Assembly: GCF_029227915.1 (NCBI RefSeq)
Contig: NC_079882.1
Coordinates: 24,807,001-24,871,000, forward strand
Source of the DNA: Hydractinia symbiolongicarpus
Taxonomy: Eukaryota; Cnidaria; Hydrozoa; Anthoathecata; Hydractiniidae
Reading direction: 5' to 3'
Length of the DNA: 64,000 nucleotides
Below the pieces are notes generated by a model. The model was not told the origin of the DNA. It did not search any database and saw only the letters and a program-made list of their open reading frames with translations. The translations under genes were made by a program, and so were the position numbers. How positions within the stretch are numbered: the stretch's first letter is position 1; each line of letters opens with the position of its first letter. This document shows positions 24,230 to 35,193 of this stretch, piece by piece.

Positions 24230-24413
24230 TTACTCTATAGTCTTCAAGACGATCATCTAGGGCTTGAATCTTCCGTTCATTCTCCTTCTCCCTCTCCAAT
24301 TCTTGTACTAATGCCAGGGCCATGTGGGATAAGGAGATGCCGACACCAGCCATAAAGGTCATCAATGCTGCAGCTCCGAAGATATCGAATTTTGATTGAC
24401 AGTTGACGCACAT
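24216..24413 (-). CDS. Small protein with CxxC, one membrane segment and coiled coil
   Basis: A 65-codon intact frame starting MCVNCQSKFD. After the CxxC there is one hydrophobic helix (residues about 12-36: GAAALMTFMAGVGISLSHMA and a few more). A highly charged helix follows (LEREKENERKIQALDDRLED). No family recognised. Its neighbours on the same strand are the DUF4116-like gene upstream and the tiny Cys-rich ORF downstream. Intactness within a decayed element is notable but may be chance for so short a frame. Confidence 0.4.
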   Translation of the reverse strand: MCVNCQSKFDIFGAAALMTFMAGVGISLSHMALALVQELEREKENERKIQALDDRLEDYRVNGAL

Positions 24414-24462
24414 TTAATAGTATTATCTTACAATCACGTTGTAGGATAACCTTGGTTTCTTC

Positions 24463-24777
24463 ACCCACATATAGGGTACGTTTTGTAAGGCATTACCTGC
24501 GTTTTGAACTTGCTTGGCACAAGCCTTAGAAAACAGGTATGATATTCAACGGCCTTGTTACACATGTCCTGCGTCTTTAAATGATCCGGAATAAACCAAA
24601 ATATATCATGGTCCTTTAGGAAAGCCTCGTTACACATATCCTGCGTCTTAAAGTGGCATCTTTCCTACGGCCTTGTTGCACATGTCTTTCGTCTTAAGTT
24701 GATCTGGTACATTCATGAGCGCCCAGGGCTCCTCCTCAACGGCTTTTTTGCACATGTCTTGCGTCTTGAGTTGACTC
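24463..24777 (-). pseudogene. DUF4116-like repeat protein
   Basis: Reads from the ATG complement of 24,775-24,777 (MSQLKTQDMCKKAVEEEPWA). Four tandem repeats of about 23 residues have the pattern LKTQDMCxKAVxxxPxALxxVPDx. The frame shifts once between repeats two and three (about 24,665) and a TGA ends the readable frame at about 24,466. Repeats of this kind (DUF4116) occur in large DNA viruses and Polinton-like elements, but their molecular role is unknown. The protein is short compared with multi-repeat relatives, so it may be truncated. Confidence 0.6.
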
Positions 24778-25389
24778 ATTTATATATGTGCAACTCCGAA
24801 GATTGCTGAGATTTACTGCGCATTCGTTTATTCTTAGGGAATAACCCTTTCTACTCATTTTTGTATGATAGGGACTTACCCTTGATATGCGTAGACTTTT
24901 AGGGATTGTGCTAGAAATTTTGGACTCCTATTTGTATGATTTTTGATGACGTAACTACATTGCACTGATTATTAGGGATATATCCTTGAATTCCATAGCT
25001 CAATACTGCATGGTACTAAATGGTACCGGATACTCGGGGATTTGTTGTGACGCCACTGTGTTCGCGCACGCGACTGTGCCAGAACATATATTTTCTTATC
25101 TCTTGTAGTTTGAGATGAGAAGAGTAGTCGAGGTAGTCGAGATAGAGAGATTCCACTGTACTTGTATTAATTTTTGCGCACCAAAGAAAAAAAAATAAGT
25201 AAAATAAAAAAATAAAAACAGTATTCACCAACACATGACATTTACCCGGTATATCTTGTACCTTTTTGACAAGGGGCTGATGACATGGATGGATGTGAGT
25301 AAGCGTATTTATCATGACCCCTGTATTTTTTCTGCTTGATCTGCACAGTGGTTAGACAACCTTGAGCCCAGGACATCTGACGTTTTCAC
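24778..25389. other. Right flank of the Polinton fragment, no gene
   Basis: Base composition drifts back to that of the host. No ORF is supported and no long inverted partner of the left end was found. The element boundary must fall here but cannot be fixed by eye. Confidence 0.4.
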
Positions 25390-25494
25390 ATGAATGGGAA
25401 GGCGGTTTATGACCGATACAAAAGAGTCAGGAAACGTGAGAACGAGGAAATGTTCCGGTATGACCTAACCTGCTCAGTCGTGAAGTCAATTTAA
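25390..25494 (+). pseudogene. Possible C-terminal remnant of the Myb/SANT-like domain
   Basis: A short open frame reading HMNGKAVYDRYKRVRKRENE then a stop. It resembles the RAVRDRYKxL... helix that follows the N-terminal block found at 17,871. If so, the Polinton fragment separates the two halves of one exon. The match is short and the sequence just upstream needs a frameshift, so this is tentative. Confidence 0.3.
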
Positions 25495-25530
25495 AAAAAA
25501 CATAACTCACTTTTATGATATCTTTATACG

Positions 25531-25587
25531 CCAACCTCGTGCCCAGATGTTCTCTTCCTGACAGAGAGTCCTGGGGATGAGGTGGCG
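25531..25587. repeat. Family A inverted-repeat element, short
   Basis: GCCAACCTCGTGCCCAG at the left and CTGGGGATGAGGTGGC at the right form an imperfect inverted repeat around a 24-bp loop. Confidence 0.65.
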
Positions 25588-26863
25588 TTTCCATGCATTT
25601 TTCCTTTTTGATTAGTTTGATAGTGCACGGCTAAGCGGCCAAGAGAACCTAAGGTGGAGAATGCTTTGCACGCGTGAATTTTTATGACAATTGTGCGATA
25701 TTGTCTTTCTTGTTACTTAACATATTTTCCCATTCCACAATGTGTGTGGTAGAATGTTTAAAAGCATTTCGTTAGTAGCAAATTAATACCTTAACTCTCT
25801 GGGGGTGGGGATATCAAAGGCAGAATTAATATTTTTCTTGTATAATCAATTTTCACTTTGCATCACAGTTTATACAATGAAAAACAACTTGTTAAAGTTT
25901 TTAACTTTTAATAAAATTCAAATTACATACATTAACATAGCCAAAAGTGTAATTCCCAGACCTTTTGAACTTATCTTTTGTCAAGTAAATGCGTTAATTG
26001 TTGAGCGGAAAAAAACAACATTGTGAGCGAAATTGCTCCTCTTTTGAAGGTCACAAAGTAGAGAGAAGACAACACTCTCCCTCCTCCACACACTATATAT
26101 ATTTTTAGCCACACATTCATAAATATATGTTTCTACCAAAAAAGTACTTATTGTTGTGGGAGAAAAGACATAAAAATGTATGAACTCTTCTTCTATAAAA
26201 GTGCATAGCAAGTTGGTTTCGAGTAGTACTGACAAATAATATTCGAATACACAGAAATCACTAAACAAAATGCTCAGCCTCTAAAAATTTAGTGAAAAAT
26301 AGTTGGATTGGAAAAAAATAATTGTTGGTAAAAAATTTTTAGTTGTTGAGGCAAAATATTGTCACTCTTAACCAAAAGAAATTATTAGGAGAACATCCTT
26401 TATTAAAAAACACGGACCGAAAGTTTGATTAGATTTATTGTATGATTGGGTCTGACTTTTGTGCAATTTTGATTTCCGCAGCCTCGATTCGAGACCCTTG
26501 TCATTGTATAAACCGGACCAATCAAATGTGCCCTAAGCAATGGGTGAGTCGTACGTAATGCGCATGCCCAGTTATTATTATGGCTGAAGAAGTGGAAATG
26601 ATGTTCTAGGTGGCTATAAGCATATATCAAGTAAACATGGAAAAATTCTGAACTTTGATTGAAAATTGTCGTTTGATATGATTAGTTGTTTGTCGAAGTG
26701 CATGTTAAGTTTAACTCTTCAAATCTATGGGAAGAAAATATTGCATTTATAGATAACTATTATAAGAATTTACCTGTATCAACTGAAGATATAGCTAGCT
26801 GCGCTGAAAACTTAATAAACTTCGACATTCAGTGTTTTAGTTAGCATAAACTAATTGTTAAAA
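25588..26863 (+). promoter_or_regulatory. Upstream region of the short MYPT-like gene
   Basis: No supported ORF. A CCAAT box (about 26,518-26,522) lies roughly 340 bp before the start codon of the next gene, within a slightly more GC-balanced stretch (26,440-26,600). That is consistent with a promoter but not proof of one. Confidence 0.3.
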
Positions 26864-29800
26864 ATGGCAACAGAAACGGAGAGATTTCAATCAAAATTTA
26901 GAAGGGAGAATAGGACAACAACAGCTGGAAGAAGAAGAATTTTTGAGGATGGAGCTGAACGCGAAAGTAGTAGAACAAGTGGAAGAAGCTCTAATGATAG
27001 AACTGAATCAGCTTCAATTACACAGAAAATGAATAATATAAATTTGAAAGATGAAAAAGTAAAAAATGAGTCAGACCAAGAAGATACAAAACCAGAAAAA
27101 GAAGAGGACGAGGAAGAAGAACAGTCAACTGCAAAGAAAAGTCACAAGAAAGCTGGATCGAGTGCTACCAGCAGGAAAAGAAATCAAAGGAAAAACTTAA
27201 GAGAAAAACGAAGGTCCACAGGTGTTGTAATTATGCCTGGAACAGCTGTGGTATGTTACCTGAATTTTGTTTTTTTATTCTTTTCTTCATCTGTGCTTGG
27301 TTTCTTTTTCTGCAGTTCGCTTTTATATATATATAAAAGCGAACTTTTATATATATATAACACCTGTGTCAGGTAGTACACAGACATGTCACAGTCCAAC
27401 TCTCACACAAAAAGGTTTAATTAAACAAGAACTACAAATATTTGAATTGAAGTAAAGCTAAGTTGGCAAAAACTTACCTAAAACAACGCAACAATAGGTC
27501 AGGTTTAAAGTTAAGAAACAGAGATTTTATGAAAAATTTAGCTCTAGATTATAATGGCTACCCTAAAAAATACGGACCTGTAATTGGTTTAAAAGTATTA
27601 TGTGAGATTTGCTGACTGGGAGACTAGCCATTAGCCTTGGCTAATAATTAGTGTGTTATATTTTTACTTTTGTAGTATATAAAAATATGGAATCGTACAA
27701 ATTGATAAACTGTTTCTTCTTGCCAGTATATTAGTATTTAAGATTTTTTTATAGACAACACTATCCAAGATTTAAATGAAGTTTAAATAAGAAATAAAAT
27801 TAGGAGTTCATAAATTTTTAATAAAATTTGTTTTGGTGGGCTGTTCTGTAATGATAGAGCAAATATAAGTTACTGTTCAATGGTTTGCAACAAGTTTCTA
27901 AACGAGAATATACTTTAACCTTTAACTTTTCATTTTGTCAGTATTATATTAAAATTAAGCAATATCAGAAGATTGCCAGCTCAGATGTAGTAAAAATAAC
28001 CAACACAGAAAGCCTTCGAGACATTTCTATGTAAATACCAAAGCTCATTAGAGCCATTGTAACCAATCAGTGGACAAGTCAACTTTTAGGAATAATGTTG
28101 TTGCATAAAGCTAAAGATGAAATAACGAATTAATTTATTTGATCAAAACAACTCTGGCTTAGTATAATGTCAAAATATCTAGTAGGGAAAAAAGAAACAT
28201 TTAGTAGGGCATTTGTAACAAATTGCTCCTATATTTTGATGTGGTTCCATGAGAAACAGAAAACATGTGGCAAACGTAAGCATTTTTTGAGTATTAAAAC
28301 AGATATTTTAAATTCTTTCCAGTGATGATTTTTTTTAAGAATAAACATTAATGATGGCATTTTCTAATTGGTCAAATAAATGAAAAATTTCGCCGCTTAA
28401 AAGTAGAAATCGTTTCTACTTTTAAGCCTTTTAGATTCTGATTATAAAAGTTATGTTATGATGAAGCACTAATAACCTTTAACAAAACAGAAAGGTGTGT
28501 ATTTTTTGGTATTTCACCAGTCAGGGTGGAAAAAGTCTGGTTTTAATCCTAATATGTAGTGTACATTAAATTATAAAACATTGTCTTTCAATTCTCAATA
28601 TTTTCAGCTGTGGAACTAAGGGATTCAAATCAGCCATTGACAATTCACAATTTGTGAACTAAATTCTATTTTTCGAATCACTAGTTATACAAAGGAAATT
28701 TTCTAATTGATATCCAATATATTCACATGGCTTTTTATTCTTTCTTTATTGTGGTAGTAATTTTAAAGTGGTAGTTTTTCTTCTGTTTTGCTTGATTTTT
28801 TCATGTTGGTTAGTGAAACATTGTTTTTAATAGAAGTCGAATGAGGCATTTACGTAATGTTATTTATTTCTAAAAAGTTGCTCTTGTTTAACATTGTTGA
28901 CTTTCTCCTGTACTAATATTTTATCTGTGGTCTTACAGTATATTAAAAAATACTGTCATACACTTTATGTTGGGTTGTGCTTGGTAAATAAAGTTAAAGC
29001 TTAATAAAAAGTTCTGAAATGTGGGTCACTGGCAAAAAGTTCTAACCATAAGAAATCAATGGAGGTCTACTACTTCCAAGATCACAGCCACAAGGAGGAT
29101 CACTTACATTTACATTTCTAATTCGAAACCTGCATTCATAAGTTTAATTTGTAAAACTTCCCTGCTGGAGATTTCTTACTTCTGTAAAACTCAAATTTGT
29201 AGAGTTTGAAATTAAAAATCAGGGGAATTTTTAGGAGAAATTTTTGGTTTTTATACATATTAAAAAATTATTTACTTCAAAACTAGTAACAGTATGGATA
29301 ATGTGATACACAAATCTGCAGAATATAAATTTTTTACCAATATTTGCTCAACAACATGGATGCCATTATAAATTTAATAGACAAGTATAATGATCTCCAT
29401 AAAAATTCACAGGATTAACAATTTTAAAGCTTGACTTTTTTAATAACAATTTATTAACATAGAAAGCTCTGGTTTTCGGTTTCAATTTCTGTATACCAAT
29501 GTGAAGGTGTGAGATGACAAAATAATAAACCTCTAAAGGATGAACAAAGCACTGTTTTCATGTATTGGTGTGTTTAGTGTATAGGACAAAAATTGTTGTG
29601 TTACTGAGGAATGGTACAACACTCTGGTGAAACATTTTATTGTTAATATCTTGAAAATATTTTTCTTTGACCAGATTTTTTTGTCTTCAACCATTTTTTT
29701 AAAAATTCAAATTTGTGCATCTTTTTGCAGGTTGCAACCGACGAAGAAGAAAGAACAGTTCAGGAAAACACAGTTCGAAATATGGATGCTGGAAGTTCCA

Positions 29801-30620
29801 CGGTAACTTAAAATTATCCATTAGCAGGAAATGTTAGATGTATTTTTAAGGCGATCCTTCTTTTAATCACTGAGAAATGAGTTCTAAATTGTGTAACATC
29901 AATTTATTAATATATGCTCAAGTTAGCCCTAATTAGCTATACCATCATTTTAATAGGCTAATTTAAGTTTAATTTATTTCAAGTGTATGCTAAACTACTT
30001 CTTATCTTCGTTTTTAGGTATCTTCTGTTGAAGTGTAAGTTTAACATGTTTTTGTGTTTATTTTTTTTTGACTAGTGTGTCCATGTATGATACAAAGCTT
30101 CAAATATATTTTTTTTCATAAGCTAACAGACAGTAAGCTTTGGGTATACATTCCAACAAGAGATTATTTGAACTAGGCCTTTCCTGTGATAGGATATTTA
30201 TTTTTTAATTATCCATTTTGGACATATATGGTAATGTTTGTTAGTTGTCTAAATAAATAGGATGTTCTTCTCTATGCCAGTTCAGTTCGCATTTAAAGTA
30301 CTGTGTATGTCACAAAATGTCTGCTTGCGTAACCAAGACAAATTTCTCTAGTCATACAGTCGCTGACAACGATCACGATCTCGTGGAAGTACTTAAACAA
30401 GAGATAGAAGAATGGAAAGAGAAATACGCCAAAGCTACACGAGTGAGTAGTCCCGCATTTTTTTTAGTCCGCGTAAATCATTTTTTGTTTCACTTAGAAT
30501 CTTAATTTTTTTGTTGTTTAGGAAATTGATTCGCTGAAAACTGACTTACAACGGTATAAAGACGAAAATGGCGCTCTATTACGTGTTGTTGGAAACTTTA
30601 CGAGTTCTGGCCGTAAATAA
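26864..30620 (+). CDS. Short MYPT-like protein (C-terminal module only), 5 exons
   Basis: Exons 26,864-27,250; 29,731-29,802; 30,018-30,034 (17 bp); 30,352-30,442; 30,522-30,620. All have GT/AG borders, phases agree throughout, and the product is 221 residues. The start ATG lies in AAAAATGG. Exon 1 is Ser/Arg/Lys/Glu-rich and disordered and ends with REKRRSTGVV (Thr at about residue 119). This matches the ROCK-phosphorylated inhibitory site near the C-terminus of MYPT1 (REKRRSTGV). The last two exons encode a charged helix ending RYKDENGALLRVVGNF, the MYPT C-terminal helix. There are no ankyrin repeats and no PP1-docking motif, so it cannot target PP1 as MYPT1 does. It could dimerise with full-length MYPT, bind its partners, or act as a decoy for ROCK. 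It is tail to tail with the full gene at 34,667. Confidence 0.85.
27314..27345. repeat. 32-bp perfect palindrome in intron 1
   Basis: AGTTCGCTTTTATATA is followed immediately by its reverse complement, so the whole 32 bp is self-complementary without a loop. A partial repeat of its second half continues to about 27,360. Confidence 0.9.
28395..28427. repeat. 15-bp-stem hairpin in intron 1
   Basis: GCTTAAAAGTAGAAA, a 3-base loop, then the exact reverse complement. Confidence 0.9.
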
Positions 30621-33055
30621 TAGGAGCTGGGCACTAGTAAAAATGGGTGGTATGCAAACATCTTGTAAAGTAATTATGTCGTTGAAAAGATTCGATCTTT
30701 GCTTGAATCGAGTTAAAAAAATGACACAATTGCTACGACCTTGGATAACATGTATATTTGGATGTGTTACGCAGCAAAATCTTCCATCTTTTGTTGAAAT
30801 ATCATCCATAAGAATCGACGACGTTTGAAAATGGAAACATTTTTATTTCTCGTCTGGGTATCATCCATTATGTGTTTGTACAGTATGCAATGCATGCTGG
30901 GAATTTTGTATGTAGGTTTTATTAATTTATATTTTTCTACTTGTCTGGTGAGATATATTAATACCATGACCCTATTCTGACATTATTTTGTCAATAGCTT
31001 TATATTCCTATTTGGGTTAATCAAGTTATATATTTTGATGACGAAAGTTTTGAACGTCGAAATAATATCTCATTTGCTATTTTTAATTGTTGTCCTTAGA
31101 AACTCGACTTTGTAAATTATAGCTTTTAAAGTCCAACCGGATTTTGTCTCTTTACACGAGTGTCTTTAAAAGATTTTTTGTGTAAAACTGTATAATACTA
31201 TGAAACTGTGAGAATTTTATTTTTTTACTTGCAAATGATCTCACAATGTTGGAATATTACAATGATTCTCACGACGCCGTCAAGGGGATTCCATTGACAC
31301 GTTTTCTAATGGTAGAAAAGAAACCCCTGCAATTGTGGTAATGGAATTCCTTTGATGGCTAAAAGTAATTTTTTTTTACAAATAAAATTAATTATTATTG
31401 GTAAGTACGCCAGAATTTTTTTGCTTTTGGCTATTTGCAGGAGTCATTTTTAGATGGCTTTAAATCTTGAATATAAACTAGAGTAGCAACAAAGCCTGCA
31501 CCTTAACAACGAAGACTACACCTTAGTAACGCGCTTCTGCTTAGTGTCAACTTATGCACGTTTTTATAACACTTGTCCCCTTGATAAAATTGCACTTGTA
31601 ACGTATTTTGAGACAAATCTCGTTTTGTATGTTACTCCAGTGTTGTTTGAGTAGCGTGAAAGAAAAGAAACACACTTTTACCCGTCGTTTTTTCTTGTAT
31701 GTGTACAGAGAGGAGTGAGAGCCTTAGTTTTCGTATTTCCTGAAAAAAATGGCCTTGTTATTCGTGTTTCGCGAATTGAGCAATGTCTTATTTTCTTGAT
31801 TAATTAATTTTCGCAAATCACAACGAAAAAACGGCGAAATTTCACGCACAAATTACGCCCGTACGTAAATTTTAAAAAAAACATCCATTTATCAAATTCG
31901 ATTTTCTATAATGGATTTTTCTTTCATAGAATAAAAGTTCGAAATATATATACTGTGCATCAGGTAATGCAGAAATGAGATCTGGTCAATCCAATTTGTC
32001 TTTTTGTTCAATTCCTTTGGCATCCTTGATTCTTGTCATTCCTAGTTACATTTTCAATATTTCAAAAACTCTTTTTTTTTTTGCTTTTAGTCCCACTAAT
32101 CGAATACATAACCTAAGAAAACAATTTAAATCCTAAATATTCTGAAAAAATAGTTTCAAAACTAGCGGGAACTTTGTAACCTTAGTATGTACGGCATAGA
32201 GCTAGCTGTTTTTTCTTAAATCTTGACAAAGTGCAGGGAAGAAAAGAGGTTAAGTATAACAGTTAAGGTGGATTTATACCAAGCTAAGTTTTTTTGAATA
32301 AAGTACAAATGAATGTTGATTTTTTGTTCAAATGTAGTATCATAAAGTAATTAGAGGTAAAAATTTGAAAAAAAAATCTATAATGGCGACATTTTTGACC
32401 GATTTTGTTCATATATTCAGACTGGACCCCGGTCGGGCTGAACTGGGATTATACATAACGTCTGTCATTTTGTTTGCTATTAACAGCGCGACAGAAAACA
32501 AGTTTCCTGGTATAACGGATGGGGCTTCTGAACAGACCTACCATTGTATTGTACGTTTTGCGCACACTTTTCGAGTTGTGAGTCATCCACTAAATGTTTA
32601 TAAAGAAAATGATTGAAAAGATTAAGCAACTTTTAATCCAAACATCTTAAAAGTCGATCAAAATTTCAAGTCGCTTATTATCGTGTATTTTTGTTTACTT
32701 TACTAACATTACACTTTTCTTTACCAAAGAACCATGAAATTTGAATTCAGCCTAAAGTGTTCAATTTCTTTAAATTCTCAGCGAGAAATTCTTATATTTC
32801 GTGCACACTTTTTTTTAGAATACTGAGGTTAAGAAATTCCGCATTGGCAAAGCTGGGATTTTGTTTTTTGTTTTTGTCCTGAAAAAAAACAGAACTCTAC
32901 AATAAATTAAAATGTAAAACAAATAACAACTTCAGGCGAAGTTCTGTTGCTTTTTTTTCAGGAAAGAAAAGAGAAGATCTGTAAAATTTCATCCTTGAAT
33001 GGTAGGCTGTTCCAAACCTAAAGCACCCCTTTTGGTTGCAAAATAAATCACCAAG

Positions 33056-33145
33056 GTGCACTCTCGTTCCCAGGGAATTCTTGGCTTATTCGGATGAGAA
33101 AAACAGTGAAAAATATCAAACGCAAATAACCCTGGGAACAAAGGG
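33056..33145. repeat. Family A inverted-repeat element, diverged
   Basis: CTCGTTCCCAGGG at 33,063 pairs with CCCTGGGAACAAAGGG at 33,130. The outer CAAC ends are lost. Confidence 0.5.
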
Positions 33146-33200
33146 TGTAAACTACAGTGTACTTGAATGTAGTTTCCAGCCTTCGCAGATAGTTGGCAAT

Positions 33201-33244
33201 GGTTCACCGTGATGTAACATCTTATTGTTACATCACGGTGAACC
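33201..33244. repeat. Perfect 19-bp-stem hairpin
   Basis: GGTTCACCGTGATGTAACA (33,201-33,219), a 6-base loop, then the exact reverse complement (33,226-33,244). It sits in the shared 3' region between the convergent genes. Confidence 0.9.
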
Positions 33245-33921
33245 TCGGACGGGGTTAAATTCCCAGAGGATGACTTTAAAATACTTAAGTTTAATTCTCA
33301 GCATATTTGAAAACTTGCTAAAACTAAATAAAACCTTGACTTTATTTCGTAAACAAGATGACTCATGAATCACTGGGGGATGGAAAATAATCATCTACTT
33401 CTCAGGTAATCATTTGGGTGGCCCACAACGATAATAACACGTCAATAGAAGGCGATCAAAATCTTTGTGGAATCTTAACTATGCACTGTCCCTGTACAAG
33501 CCGGGGTCCCCGTCCGTTTTTATTGAAAATTTAGGGCCGTGTATTCTCCCGTTCAATCGCAAAAATTTTGTCCTACTAGGCGATCGCTGTTTCGTTTTTT
33601 AACCTTTTGTTTAGTTTAGCGCGCCTTAACAATATGAACAAGAGGGTATCTCCTGCAGAAGTGTATTTGGAACATGCTTTTTTACAATGGACAAGGCATG
33701 GGGATGAAGAGTATGTACACGTTGGTTTAAGATCACTCATACAAATTAGACTTTTCCATTCTGTGAAACACAAGTGCAAATAATCTAATAAAAACAACAC
33801 TCGTACTCAGGTAAGCTATTTATGATAGACTAGACCCAGTCTCTCATAATCACACTGATATACGTATTACAATTCAATATATCTAAAAATTTATCCGGTA
33901 GATTCGAACCGAAACTTTTTT

Positions 33922-33989
33922 CAACCTCGTTCCCAGGTCAGTTTTGTAATCTTGGAACACAAGATTTACAGTCAATGGAAACGAAGTTG
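33922..33989. repeat. Family A inverted-repeat element
   Basis: CAACCTCGTTCCCAGG at the left; an internal AATCTTG...CAAGATT stem; GAAACGAAGTTG at the right. Confidence 0.6.
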
Positions 33990-34666
33990 CTAGGTATCTA
34001 AGCAAAAAAAGTTTCATTTTTTTAGATGTAGACATAGATCATCAACAATAGAAAAATATAACAATATTATTTATTTTGAGATTATAAACTGATGTTACCG
34101 GGGGTTACTATTCCTGCACACATGTTTGTTTCTCCAGATAAGGACAGCGTCAACCCCAAAAAATGACGGTAACGTCCATGAAAAAGATTATATTTACAAG
34201 TGCCGAGACACCAAAAATTACAATAAGAAAAAAATAGGATTTGTTTGAAATCAATATTTAAGCCTAAACCAATCAATGCAAAACAATCTTTTTTTTGAAA
34301 AATCCCCTGGATAGTGAGTTTATTAAAAATGAATTTTGCACTGAACGCACAAACAATCAATTAAGGATGTTTGCATATGACAAAAATACTATAAATTAAG
34401 AAAAAAAAAAAAAAAAACAACGCTAAAACGTCATGCAAAAAGTGATAAAAATGTTGAGCTCAAAACATTGCGATAGAACAGTTTCGCATAACAAACAAAC
34501 AAAAAACGTGCATGTGACAAATCGTCGAGTGCGCAGCTTCCCTAGTTCACGCTGTCTTCAATCCATTGCCGAGGTCATAAAAATCTTCTGTAGCGACACA
34601 GCGGCTTCTTCGTAGTACAAAAACAGTCTGTTCAACGTATTAAATTACTCCCTACTAAAAAAGGTA

Positions 34667-35193
34667 TTAAGAAGCCGGGGTCCGAGATAACTTGCTTATA
34701 ACTCTTATTAGGGCGCCATTTTCATCCTTAAGGCGTAGATTATCATTCTTTAGTTCTTGCATTTTCTAAAAGAAAGTTTAACATAAAAACATCTCCATCC
34801 GCGATCAAACAAATTACACATTGGAAAATAGAGCTTACGTCGATGTCTTCTTTGTACTGCTCTAATTGTCTTTCTAGCGCTTCCTTTTCCTAAAGAAGAA
34901 ACCATTTACTTTAGATTCATGTTGCATCGGCACCCCTTCAAACAAAATACTTCTCAAATAATTGTCCAGCCAAACACCGAATTGTTAAAAGCTACGTGGT
35001 TTTCCGATGTAATGAAGGAAAACATGAATCTATTCATTCCTTCTTGAGAGTTCGTTACTGAAGAAGTGCACAGTATAAACGTCCACACTGTACTTACTTG
35101 TTTTATTTTCTCGTATTTTTGCTTGTATTCCTGCACATCTTTGAGTGCTTGATCTAATTTACGTTGGCTGTCTTTAGTATCACCCGTGTCGGA
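34667..35193 (-). CDS. MYPT C-terminal coiled-coil exons
   Basis: Three exons (35,098-35,193; 34,839-34,889; 34,667-34,765) encode continuous heptad-rich helix: LDQALKDVQEYKQKYEKIKQ, then EALERQLEQYKEDID, then KMQELKNDNLRLKDENGALI and RVISKLSR before the stop. This is the dimerisation/leucine-zipper-like tail of MYPT that in vertebrates can bind cGMP-dependent kinase. The first of these exons begins SDTGDTKDSQ. All borders are GT/AG in phase 0. Confidence 0.88.

Larger units (their letters stand above)
17950..24777. mobile_element. Polinton/Maverick (adintovirus-like) fragment
   Basis: A compact, relatively GC-rich block with genes packed on both strands and spacers of only a few bases, unlike everything around it. 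It holds an A32-type packaging ATPase, a retroviral-type integrase, zinc/HNH proteins, DUF4116-like repeats and small membrane proteins, which together define a Polinton. Nearly every long gene has one or more frameshifts or nonsense codons, so the copy is dead. DNA polymerase B, adenovirus-type protease and a recognisable major capsid gene are missing. The left end starts inside an ORF and I found no long terminal inverted repeats, so this is an internal fragment. The right limit lies between 24,777 and about 25,380. Confidence 0.85.
30621..34666. other. Convergent intergenic region
   Basis: Lies between the two tail-to-tail MYPT-type genes, so both 3' UTRs must be here. No ORF in it is supported; the 83-codon frame at 32,365 has no recognisable feature. 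It contains a perfect hairpin (33,201-33,244) and two family A elements (33,056-33,145 and 33,922-33,989). Confidence 0.45.

Noticed and set aside
30568-30828. 86-codon ORF starting near the end of the short MYPT-like gene
   Set aside because: It is an alternative frame overlapping the last exon and 3' UTR, with no recognisable features.
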